Positions 44,276 through 54,493 of a stretch of 64,000 bases of DNA are shown here, one piece after another. Position 1 is the first letter of the stretch. Each line of letters begins with the position of its first letter. Under the pieces are notes generated by a model. It was not told the DNA's origin and searched no databases. It saw only the letters and a list, made by a program, of their open reading frames with translations. This DNA is from Heloderma charlesbogerti (Eukaryota; Chordata; Lepidosauria; Squamata; Helodermatidae), in the NCBI GenBank assembly GCA_026122225.1, contig JANEZZ010003061.1, positions 806,001 through 870,000 of the forward strand. The letters are read 5' to 3'. The position numbers were made by a program, and so were the translations under genes.

Positions 44276-44804
44276 GGTACATTTAAAAAAAGGATTGGGC
44301 CCTTTATTTTCCCTTATCTTGGATGGACCACCTTCTATTCCCACCCACCCCTCCCATATCTGCTTCTTTGAACTTCCACCACCATTTGCAGCCACATTTT
44401 CTGGTTTCTAATTTGAAAAACATTCACCTGAGAATTGGTGTAGGGTAGAAAGATTAAGAAATAAAATAAAAGAGAGTGAAAGGAGGATGACAAAAGCAGA
44501 AGGCAGATAGGTATTGGCTTTCCCTTCAATAAGTTGATACTTTAATCAGGTTTTTTCATTTTTCATTTCATTTTAAATTTATATATCTCCTTATTAATTA
44601 AAAATGTTAGAATTGGGCTGATAGTCCTCAATGTTCTTCAGGTTTATATTTGCTGCTGATTGTGGAAGTTCCACATGTGCTGTTCTTGTGGGCTTCCTGG
44701 AGGCACAGAATGCTAGGTCCAGAAGGGTCTCCTCATCTGTTATAATGTAGTATTGTACCACTTCTGTTGAGTTTTTTTTCCCATTTCTTCATTTTACAGT
44801 AGAA

Positions 44805-44926
44805 CAGCCTCCCGCAACCTGTGTCCCTCAACAGCTACAGCTCCCATCAGCCCCAGCCAGCATGACCAATGGTCAGGGATGATTGGCGTTACAGGCCAAA
44901 ACATCTGAAGGGACCCAGGTTGCGGT
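44805..44926. mobile_element. Palindromic MITE (CCTGGTGCCCTCCAGATGT family)
   Basis: CAGCCTCCCGCAACCTGTG, gctcccatcagccccagccagcatgacc, then inverted aaaacatctgaagggacccaggttgcgg. Confidence 0.7.
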
Positions 44927-45776
44927 AGAGGTCTTCTCTGGTACCCATTCCAATATGTCATTGGCACGTTGTGGATTTAAACAATATTAGAGGAGTCAGA
45001 TTAATTACCATGTTGCATAGGAGGCATGGCAACACACTACCCTGTATTATCTCCATTCCCTCTAAACAAACACCTCCATGTAATTCACCTTGGAACAATG
45101 CTGCTATCACTCTACACTTTCTGCTTCCTGAACATCCTCTTTATATTTCTGTACTGTATATCTCTGAGACATGTGTTGTGCTGTTTAGATTGAATGAGGC
45201 CACCTATTATACTCCCACACCTCAGGCATTTGTAGATTATTTGATCAGTCAGAGGACGCTAGCAGTAGGAGTAGAAAATGAGTGGAGATACATAGTCTTA
45301 ACATGCACACACTCGTGCACATGCTCTTTTTCCCTCTGCTGATATGAACTGGTTGCTTGGCTACCGTCAGTAAGAGCATGGTAACAATTCCCCCCCCCCC
45401 ATTCTGTCATTCTATCAAAGCACTTCCATTCCCTCATATAATTCAAGAAGAAACAAGCAGTAGAAATGTAAAGGCTTTCATTATGGCACTACCAGATTGC
45501 AATGTTTTAAGAAACCTTCACAAAATAGATGCTGAAAGGTGTAAAATGTCAGAGTAAAAGAAAAAATATAATAACAACATGATACATATTTGACTGACAA
45601 AGTACAGCTGTGTTAATTTAAGAAAAGCTGCTATAAATCACAGGAACACTATTCATTTGTTTGCTTGTTTGTTTATTTGGTCTTCCTGGAAGGCAGTAGT
45701 TGAAAATGTAAGAGTTAAGTTACAGTGCAGCAAATCATACACAATAAACAAATCTATACTGCCCTTCATCTTACAG

Positions 45777-45833
45777 GACCTGTATCGCCCACTCTCTTCG
45801 GATGATTTGGATTCAGTAGGAGACTCTGTGTAA
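45777..45833 (+). CDS. DCLK1: DCLK1 alternative terminal coding exon (DCL/CARP C terminus)
   Basis: After the acceptor cttacag, 18 codons DLYRPLSSDDLDSVGDSV are followed by TAA (45831-45833). It opens in phase 0, matching the end of the exon at 39209. DCX ends with the related DLYLPLSLDDSDSLGDSM, and the kinase-less DCLK1 products DCL and CARP end as here, so this is the alternative last exon that removes the kinase domain. With the first exon at 38153 the product would be 56 residues, close to the CARP peptide length known in rodents. With the long form it gives DCL, a microtubule-associated protein of neuroblasts and radial glia. Transcripts that skip this exon continue to kinase exons, which lie outside the window. 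Confidence 0.95.
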   Translation, partial: DLYRPLSSDDLDSVGDSV

Positions 45834-47449
45834 AAACAGAAAATGGAACAGTGCTTAATGGTTTGTGAATGGGTGAAGGTTTAACACTTCTTAAGAATGT
45901 AGTTAGTTGCTAATTGACATTAGTGCATTGCACAAAAGGTTTTTGCATATTTTAATATTAAAACACTGGCATTTGTTCATATACATTAACTGTACTGGTA
46001 ATATGTGCTTGTGCTGTTTGATTTCTTTATAAGGGCTTTAGGTTACAGGATGCTTAAACAGTAAATTGTGCAAACATTTTGAGATAAAATCGGGTGGAGT
46101 CAATTTAATGCAAAAAGGTGCTATTATTTTCCTAAGTGCTCCACATGGGTTGCATCCAAAACTAGTGTGTGTGGAAGGGATCTTTGTGCAAGGGATTTCC
46201 TGACTTCCTCCTCGCCCCTACAGCGCCCTGTATCCCCCCCCCAAAAGCATCAGGCGACCCTCAATAAAGACCTGGGGTGTGGAGCAGGGGATTGCTGGAG
46301 GAGAGGGAAATATTCCCAAATCAATAGAGGCATTTTATTTGAACATACTTTCCTCTCACCCTAGTGTTGGATACAAACCCATATCTTTATTACTGCTAAA
46401 CAAAGAAATCTTTATTAGGAAAAGGACACTTGCAAACTTTCTGGGAGAGCCATTGATAGCTCGTAAAGCTTTTTAGAAAGAATAGTCAGTTCGGACACAA
46501 TGCTTCTCTCTTTGTTGAACATTGGTAGCTCTAGAATAAGCTACCAAAGTTGAGTAAGTTTGTTCTTACTAAAAATAAGAAATGGTCAGCATAAACTGAA
46601 TTGGGGGGAATAAAACAACATGATTAAGAAGCTTATAAAATCATTTAAACTATACAAAGCAACAGTTCTCAATTTGGGATTTTCACTAGGAATGTTTACA
46701 TTTTCCTTTCTGGGGTTGTTTTTTGGGGGGCGGGGTGTAAATATGGGAACATGTTTTTCAGGCTCAGACACAACAAAAGTGAGCTCAGCTTTTCCCCCAG
46801 TTACTTTATTAAAAGTGGACATCTCCATGGTGATTGAAGTACCTTAATTGTAATATGCTATTTCTCAGTTGCTATCGTTTTCCTTCTCATGTTGACTTTT
46901 ATAAAAAATGGATATGCACAGCTCATTCTAGAGCAACATTCTCTGTGTATGTAATTGGTAAATTTGTTATTATTAAGATCTATATAAAGGCATTACCCAG
47001 TGAGATTCTTTTCTGTGTAAGCTCCACTGAAGTAAATTTCCACTGGATTGATCCATAAGTACATCTTAATAACAACTAGTTTATCACAGTATAGGTATCC
47101 TGTTTGTGTTCTGCTATCACATTTTGGAAATCAGTGCTTTTATTACAAATCGTTATGTCTTACAAATTGCTTGCTCAATTTTAAATTAATGTTTGTTATC
47201 CAATATGTAAACTGCAATATCCTAGCTGTGACATTTTAAACAATGTATTTACTTCTAATACTTCACACACATTGTATGAATTAATGTTAAATTATTAATC
47301 TTTACTATGGATTCACAGTTCAACATCACCTTACAAATCATTGGGCATCATAAGAACAGTTGTAACTACAACTAAAAGCATCCTTAGGATATTAAGTGCT
47401 ATGCTGCTACCCTTTTATGTTAAAATATTTAGCATTTTTTATTTGTACT

Positions 47450-47455
47450 AATAAA
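47450..47455 (+). terminator. DCLK1: Candidate proximal poly(A) signal
   Basis: AATAAA at the end of an AT-rich repeat-free stretch (46830-47460). The downstream sequence is not strongly G/T-rich. It would give a UTR of about 1.6 kb. Confidence 0.35.
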
Positions 47456-47718
47456 AATGGCCAACCAGGAAACGATGAGCTATATTATTATGAGGTGAAT
47501 TCTGGTATGTTACCCTGGCATGAAGGACAGCAGAACACAACTCTTGCACATGTTTAATATGTTCTTATGCGGGAAAGATACACTTATTCGAGATGCTTTC
47601 TTTGTGCTGCTGGATTCATTCTTCTCTGAAAACCCAGACTACATTATTGGCTTTTAGAGTTCTTGATTTAGATGTCTTGATTAGACTGTCCTGAATTAAG
47701 AAGAAAGCTAGGAATTTA

Positions 47719-48643
47719 GGGTGCCATTCTGTCGATTGCACTCTTGATGATCATAAGCCCTCAAACTTGGAGGCTTACAATTATCCTATACAGGACGGGA
47801 GAAGCAGCGGAGACAATTTTCACCTCCCTGTCCTTCTGCCTGCATTTTTCACTAGACGGGCTTTTTTGCCCATCTAGCAAAGGCGTTTCAGAGGGGGAGG
47901 AAGGAGGCTGGTAGAGGCTAAAGATAGCTTGTATCTTGGCCTCTCCAGTCTCCTCCCTTCCCTGCCCACCAAAACACCCTGCTTTCCCCCTCTTAGAGGT
48001 GGGGATGCTGGAGAAATTCGAGAAGGACTAAAATGAGCTTGGATTTCTAAGAATTCGACCTGCAGAATCTGCTGCAGAGTGATCCCCTTAGGCTGCACGG
48101 AGTCCGTGGACTTCCAGATGATTTTTTTACTTTCCCGAAATTTACGCATATAAATTCATAGGAAAATATGTAAGTTTCTGCTGAGGAAATGTTGAATGGA
48201 ATGGGGGACAATACACCAAATGTTACATACTAAGGTAAATTATGTAAATACTTACACAAATACTTATGTAATTATTTGCGTATTTTTCCACATGAAAAAA
48301 AAAATTCACATCCATTTGTGGGCAGACAACAGAACAAAAGGCACCTGACAATCTGCGAAACACAGAACGGATTTCACACAATCCGTACATCCCTACTTCA
48401 AGGTCGTGTTCCCAGCCTCGGAGGCCAGCCAGCATGGCTTCTTTCTGCTGCTGCTGTGAGGGGGTGGAGGAGGGGGTTGGATCTCCAACTCCCCCTTCCA
48501 AGGCTGGAGCACTGTCCATGGAGAGGGGACTCCAAGTTTCAGGGCTTATGATCATCAGGGGTGCAATCAATAGGACCATTGAGGGGACTCAGAAGAATCC
48601 TATGGCCCCTCAGACACTGTCTAGGAGACACAGGATTGCTCCC
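47719..48643. mobile_element. Harbinger-like MITE with nested hAT MITE
   Basis: Left edge TTA|GGGTGCCATTCTG, right edge acacaggattgctccc|TAA. Inner arms gatgatcataagccct (from about 47747) and agggcttatgatcatc (near 48540) are inverted copies. The excess length comes from the hAT MITE at 48000-48395. Confidence 0.6.
48000..48395. mobile_element. hAT-type MITE (TAGGGATGT family) nested in another MITE
   Basis: Left part gggatgctggagaaattcg, right part acaatccgtacatcccta, matching the copy at 29690-30109 at both ends (shared ggcacctgacaatctgcgaaacac block). It lies inside the Harbinger-like element 47719-48643, so it inserted later. Confidence 0.72.
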
Positions 48644-49063
48644 TAAGCTACTTTAACCAAACCAAACAAAATAGATTATTATATCTGAAATAGGCAAAGG
48701 GAATAGAATACACTGGGTTTGTTCCTTTTTAGGTTAGTTCTAGTACATGAAATAATACTTTAATTCACTGGAGACTAGGTTAGGCTCCTGTTGTGTTGGC
48801 ACCACTTATCCAAAAGTGGGGAGGAAGTAAGGAAACAACTCTTCCATTCCATAGGATTTTGGGGGTGGAGGGATGAAATATTTTAATTTCTTTTTCTTCT
48901 TTTCTATGAATTTCTACATAAGACTACACAGAGGATTCATATTGCCACTGAATTTAAATTGCATAGCTTTGTTTTTGCTGTGGGGAAAAAAGTATGTTAG
49001 AATTATTATTTGGCGGGTACCTTGGCAAGTTTTCTATCTGAGCTCTTTGAAAGGATATGCTAG

Positions 49064-49182
49064 GCTAGCCTCCACCAACCCGGTGCCTTCCAGATGTGTT
49101 GGACAACAACTCGCATCATCGCCACACAGCCACACAACGCAGTCCAACACATTTGGAGGGCACCAGGTTGGCAAAGGCTGTA
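49064..49182. mobile_element. Palindromic MITE (CCTGGTGCCCTCCAGATGT family)
   Basis: tagcctccaccaacccggtgccttccagatgtgttggac to gtccaacacatttggagggcaccaggttggcaaaggct. Confidence 0.72.
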
Positions 49183-49296
49183 CAAGGGCATACCATCAGT
49201 TTCACAGAACATTATGGCTGAAGAGTCTATGGGAGATACTGTTCATTTCACAGAAGCACCTTAATTATTGGAAACAGATACTATCATACATAGTAA

Positions 49297-49683
49297 GGAC
49301 GCAATCCTATCGGGATTCCCGTCAGCTTCCAAACTCAGAGGCTGATGGGAATCCTGCTCTGTATTTCAGCAAGACAGGCATTTTTGCCTGTCTAGCTGCA
49401 GTGTTAGAAAGGGAAGGGGGTTGGGGAAGGCTGGGATAGCTCCTATCCCCACTTTCCCAGTCCCCTCCATGCCCATGGGAATGGCCCCTTTCTCTCCTCT
49501 CCGAGGTTGCCTTTGTGGCCTCAGAGAGGCCACTGGCACAGTTTTCTCTGCACCAGCTGTGGGGAGGGGGAGCTCAGAATCCTGAGACCGAGGTTGGACC
49601 ACTGTCTCCAACTTCAGATCCAGGAATCCAAAGCATCCAGTGGCCCCACAGACTATGTCTAGGGGCAATAGGATTGCTCTCCC
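49297..49683. mobile_element. Harbinger-like MITE (GGGTGCAATCCTAT family)
   Basis: gGACGCAATCCTATCGGG to aggggcaataggattgctctccc, same family and interior (tttttgcctgtctagctgca) as the copies at 28 kb and 47.7 kb. It would lie in the 3' UTR if the distal poly(A) site is used. Confidence 0.65.
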
Positions 49684-50462
49684 AGATATACTTTTCTGTG
49701 GATAGAATTTGCAAAATGCAGAAGCTGCAACAAAAATCTTTGGAAAAAGGCTAGAGGATTTCCATCTGAGTGACGATAATGACATTATGTAATATGGTCC
49801 TTCACCTTCTTGCAGATTACATATTTTGACCATTTCATTAAATTGCCAGAATTATTTAATGTTTATATTGCTTTAGCCAAAATATGCTTATCACACAACT
49901 TAATCCGCTATTACTCTGACACTGAAAGCTTTTACTTGTTTACAAAAGGTGTTATTTGTTTCACCCATGCTTCCAGCATCTCCCAGATTTTTTTTTAAAA
50001 TAAGGAACAGGATATTCGCATATCAAACTAGGTCAAAGAGTTAAAGGCTTTGCTATTAATTGATTTTTATCTTTTCGAACTAATATTTGAAAGAAATGGT
50101 GGGATTTTCACATTAGGGATTATTTAGGTCCAGAGCCAGGGTTCCATTTCTGCATGTAGAAAGAAGCTTTCAAATGTAAGGAAATAGTTTTTCCTTGTCA
50201 ACCAAGTTCCCCTTGTATGAGGGAAAGGTGACCTGCATCCAGAGATCCCCTGTCACAAGTCCTTCCACAAGATACACATTCAGGTCAGCTAGGTATGCAT
50301 ATCACTTGTGCGAGAATGTGTTTATTTGCATGGAGATGATATTTGTTCCTTTGCCCATAGTACTTTGGAACTTAGCCAGTGTTTCAGAACATCAGTTCCA
50401 GAACTGGACACATGACTGTATCGAAACAATTGTTTCAAAATGAATTGAAATAAATTAACTCA

Positions 50463-50590
50463 AGGCACAATCCTAGGCATGTTTAGACAGAAAATGTCCT
50501 ACAACTCCTAGCATTCCCCAGCCAGCTGGCTGGGGGATGCTGGGAGTTGTAGGACTTTTTTTCTGTCTAAACATGCCTAGGATTGTGCCC
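50463..50590. mobile_element. Palindromic MITE (GGGCACAATCCTATGC family) with TCA duplication
   Basis: AGGCACAATCCTAGGCATGT to acatgcctaggattgtgccc; the whole element is one hairpin. Flanks are TCA on both sides, a 3-bp duplication of the PIF/Harbinger type. Confidence 0.82.
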
Positions 50591-51639
50591 TCAAAATATT
50601 AGTTGACTACCAATACTTATCTAAAGCAATGTTGCTCCCATTGTAAATTGAATCACATTTTTTTCAATAAATTGTAGACGAGTGAGTTTGGGTCCCACAT
50701 TATTGTGTCAAAAATTATTTCAAAAGCTAATCAAGACCAATTCTAAATAATTTTATCCCTGTGTATTGGTATGGTATGGCATATAAGGTTGCAGAGATGA
50801 ATACTAATATAAATATGCCTTGTGCATGTGTGTGCATGAAATATAATATATAAACAATAATAAGCTGTGTTTACAATGGCTGCATTTGGATAAGCTATGG
50901 TTTATCATGACTTGAATGAGTCTAGTTCCCCACTTCTGCACTGCCTGTCTCCCATTTTCTTGTCCGGCCTCAAGGAGGACTTTGGAACATTTTGCTTCCA
51001 TTTTGTATTAACCCAGAGAACTCAACAAACTGTGGTTAATCTTAACTAAGGTTTGTTTGAAACAAGCCAGATTTCAAAACATGAAACTGGATTGATTTAA
51101 CAAATCATAGTTAAGATTAAGCACAGTTTAGGAATCAGGTGTAACACAAAACTGTGGTTGATTGAAATCAGAAGTGAACACCTCCAGCTTCCTCCTTGCA
51201 GCCTCACCAGAACAGAAGAGGGGAGGGGAGAGTGCATGAGGTTGTGGGAAAGCTATGCTTTTTCCCATCATGATAAACCATAATTTATCGTGCCACCTGA
51301 ACACAACCAATATAAACCTGTATGTCTTAAAGAGCTCAAACATTTGTAGATCCAGCATCATACAAGGAAAAAAGTAGAAGCCTAATATTGGTGTTTTTCT
51401 GTCACATACCAAACATCCAAAACTTCTCCACAGTCATGTAAGCAGGCATCTGACTACACGGTGAAAGACTAGTCTGAACAATGCAGTATACATGATGAGC
51501 TAAAGGTGTCTCTATGTTTTGAGCTATAATTTTTGCCAGCACCTGCAACTGAGATTGCTACAGATTGGTTCACCACATGTGTGTCTTCCTCAATGTGGTT
51601 GCATACTTGTGTACATGATTGCATGGATAACACTTCAGA

Positions 51640-51770
51640 CACGCTCCTATGGGTGTTCAGACAGAAAAAGTCCTACAATACCCAGCATTCTCCAGCCAGC
51701 ATATCTGGCTGGGGAATGCTGAGAGTTGTAGGACTTTTTCCTTTGTAAACAACCATAGGATTGCACTGTT
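51640..51770. mobile_element. Diverged palindromic MITE (GGGCACAATCCTATGC family)
   Basis: Same hairpin core (cagacagaaaaagtcctacaatacccagcattc and inverse agaatgctgagagttgtaggac), with decayed termini. It accounts for the overlapping 60-79-codon frames on both strands. Confidence 0.7.
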
Positions 51771-52180
51771 GGTCATGAGACCTGGCCCTTTGGGATGCAG
51801 GATTGTATTCTTTAAACCTGCTTTTCTTCCTACGCACACATATACACAGTGTGCATGTGCAGATTTGTATAACTATTGCTGTATGTAGTTGTACGTTTTT
51901 GTTTGCATTTGTTTAAATTATCCCTGTGCAGCAAGGTATGGGCAAGAATGGACTGGATATATTGTTTATTCATCTCATCTGATGTGCTGTGATATTAGAG
52001 AGTGATAATTGTTGTTTCCCTTATATAATAATCTTCATTTGGTTTATATCATCCAATGAAAGAGAACTGCAGTATTGTGAATACTTGTTGATGAAATAAG
52101 TTTACAATTTTATTCAATTTTCTTGGAACTATTTTACTGGTTTCATTTGTTTTTCTTGGTTTGTTTCAAAGTGACTGTTA

Positions 52181-52186
52181 AATAAA
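52181..52186 (+). terminator. DCLK1: Candidate distal poly(A) signal
   Basis: AATAAA followed 45-60 bp later by tagttttgtttttct. The upstream 250 bp are repeat-free and UTR-like. See the 3' UTR entry. Confidence 0.4.
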
Positions 52187-52457
52187 CAGTAAAACCTGTA
52201 AAACATTTTAAAGTAGCTGCAGCGGAAAATAGTTTTGTTTTTCTAATAAATCAAGCAAACTGCCTTCATTTTTTGTACCATCAATGCAGTGCATTGTATG
52301 CGTGTTTTGTATTTGACCTTGCCATACTTGATTGCCTTTGCTGGATTTTAAGCTGTAAGTCATATAATAAATAAATGGGAAAATGTATTCTAAAAATTCA
52401 GTGAACTTCTTTTGAAAATGAGAAAACCAGACAAAAGTTAATCTGTACTGTAGCATA

Positions 52458-52509
<52 letters not shown>
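52458..52509. repeat. (TATC)n microsatellite
   Basis: About 12 TATC units. It lies about 270 bp after the candidate distal poly(A) signal. Confidence 0.95.
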
Positions 52510-54405
52510 GTGTCACTGAACTATGAAATTCATAAATCGTAATGGGTTGGTCTAAACATAAATGCATGCAGTGGCCTTTAAAATGTAAATTGTGGGTGCT
52601 GAAGGAAGAGGATAAATGCAGTTGAAGAGAGAATTTCTAATGGGTTCTCTGGACAGTGAATTTACAAAGCCATAAGGCATATTTTTGAGTGTGTGACAAG
52701 GAATAGACTTGAAGCATGGAATGAGAAATTGGTTTGGTATATTCTTACGTTTTATTCTACTATCCTATGAACTTGCTGTTAGAAGCACTGTCTTTAAGTC
52801 ACCTATTAGGAAATCTAGTAAGACTGAGCTCTACAAATGTCATTGGGGTGGGGGGGACATGCTTCAGGATATTTTGAGACACACTTCCTAGTTTTTCCAA
52901 TGGAAAACATAGCAAACAGATGGTATTTCATATCTTGCTAGTTATAATTGCCTCTGTTTGTGTGAACCAGATTTGGTAAAAGCTCTGAAACACTGGTAAT
53001 CATTATTTAGGCTCATTCTGATGCTGCGTGTTTTTGTCAAAATAAAACCATACTAGACACTTGCAGCGAAAGATTTGGCTGGTTTTCATTCACATCAGTT
53101 CCCCAACCCCACCATGTACTTCATTTAGCTTCATTGGTCCCTAGAGTTCAGCTCCCTTACCAGTTCCATCCTTTTTTTCTTTTACAGTTCACAGTCTTCC
53201 TGTCCCTGTAACTGAGGAAGTTTTTCTATCCTTCTTAGTGGTATTTCACAGCCTTCACAGAAACTGTTATAAGCATTCTATTGCTGATCATTTTACCCTG
53301 AGCATTTAGAATGTTCAAGAAGCTAACTAGTAGCTGCTGGGCTCACAGATGAGAATGAATTTTAGCTCATTAATCATATGCATATATTTTAAATGTTAAA
53401 GGGCCAAAAGAGATGTGACATGGGAGATCTGTAACTGAGTCTCAGTCTTAGTATTATTAGTAGTAGTATTTTCAATGCTGAGACAGGTGTCTGCAACAGC
53501 TCTGGAATGAGAGTGGGTTTAATACTATCCTCCCTCCCTCTTTTCCAGATTTCAGTTGTCCTACTGAAGGTGATAATACATATTGTATTAGCTGGAGAAG
53601 AAAAATGCAGGGGTGATTGTTACAGATCTTTTCCTCTGCAGTGCTAATACCAGCTACAGGGAGGGGTGGAGATTGAGACTGGGAAAACAGAAGAGGGAAG
53701 AAGGGTTAAGCCTCTCTCCCCAGGTGCTGCTGCTTCCATCAAAATCATGTGTTTGGACCCTTATGTGACTAATCACTGAGGATATGCCTATTAGCAACCA
53801 TCCAAATACAGTGTGGTTGGGTTCAGGCAAGAAATGAGAGAAACATCCTAGTATAGTACAGTATTACTTTAGGGACAGAGGACCTCAGAATCCTAGGAGA
53901 CAAAGTATGGCAACTGCTAACAGCTTGCTTAGGCAAAGAAAGAAGGTAAAGAGAGGCAGGCTAAAAATCAATTAAAGAAGCTAATATTGTGATGGGAGAA
54001 AATAGGAACATTTAAATTGTAATTTTGTATCTCCCCCCCCCCCTGATTCCTGGAGTGAAGTAAGACAATAGAATCACAATACAAATGCATTTCCTGGCTT
54101 GCATGGCAAGGACACTCAGCATAAATGACACCCCACATTTTTCCCTTGAAGAGCGCCAAGAGTTGTATGGATTTAGCCTGGGTTGGATTTATAGTCTGTT
54201 TTTGGAATTCTTAATCCACATAGATCCTATTACTATAGCTTTAACCATATATTCAAAAACCTTCCTTTCACACCCCTGCCTGTTTCTTGAACTGGTATCT
54301 TGCCATCCGGTACAGAAAAAGACAAAGGTGCACAAATCAATATTTTATTTATATAATGTATGGAAAATACTGTTCAGATTGACAAAACAGAGAAGCAAAT
54401 CTTTA

Positions 54406-54493
54406 GGGTGCAATCCTGTGTGCACGGCTGGGTGCAAGCCCCATCGAACTCATTGGGTCTTATTTCTGAGTAGACATGTACAGGATTGCCTTG
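54406..54493. mobile_element. Short MITE with TTA duplication
   Basis: GGGTGCAATCCTGTGTGCAC, ttatttctgagtagacatgtacaggattgc; TTA on both sides (54403-54405, 54494-54496). The interior (ctcattgggtcttatttctgagtaga) recurs at 57632-57720 and 58811-58903. Confidence 0.7.

Larger units (their letters stand above)
39210..45776 (+). other. DCLK1: DCLK1 intron before the alternative last exon
   Basis: 6,567 bp, GTAAGG to TTACAG. Contents: a degraded 5S-derived SINE (40885-41030), a hAT-type element (41037-41661), a hAT MITE with a perfect 8-bp duplication (42130-42258), a LINE/SINE-type tail (42300-42445), palindromic MITEs (42905-43022, 43108-43246, 44805-44926) and another LINE-like tail (44109-44275). 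Nothing recognised in 39270-40880, 43260-44100 and 44930-45776 apart from short simple tracts. Confidence 0.8.
45834..52200 (+). other. DCLK1: Candidate long 3' UTR of the DCL/CARP transcripts
   Basis: No splice donor is needed after the TAA, so the exon must run on as 3' UTR. Its end is not certain. AATAAA occurs at 46263, 46609, 47450 and 52181. The stretch 46830-47460 is AT-rich and repeat-free and looks like UTR. The stretch 51900-52200 also has UTR character, ending in AATAAA (52181-52186) with a T/G-rich downstream element near 52230-52245 (ttttgtttttct). If the distal site is used the UTR is about 6.3 kb and contains several MITEs: 47719-48643, 49064-49182, 49297-49683, 50463-50590 and 51640-51770. 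Start and stop are seen; the extent is inferred. Transcript evidence would settle it. Confidence 0.5.

Noticed and set aside
26749..45833. Alternative identity as DCX rather than DCLK1
   Set aside because: [12 protein letters not shown], the [18 protein letters not shown] text and the MLEFIE first exon fit DCLK1; DCX differs clearly in the first of these and lacks the last.
48873..49439. 188-codon plus-strand frame
   Set aside because: It runs through a MITE (49064-49182) and into another (49297 on); the composition is of non-coding DNA.
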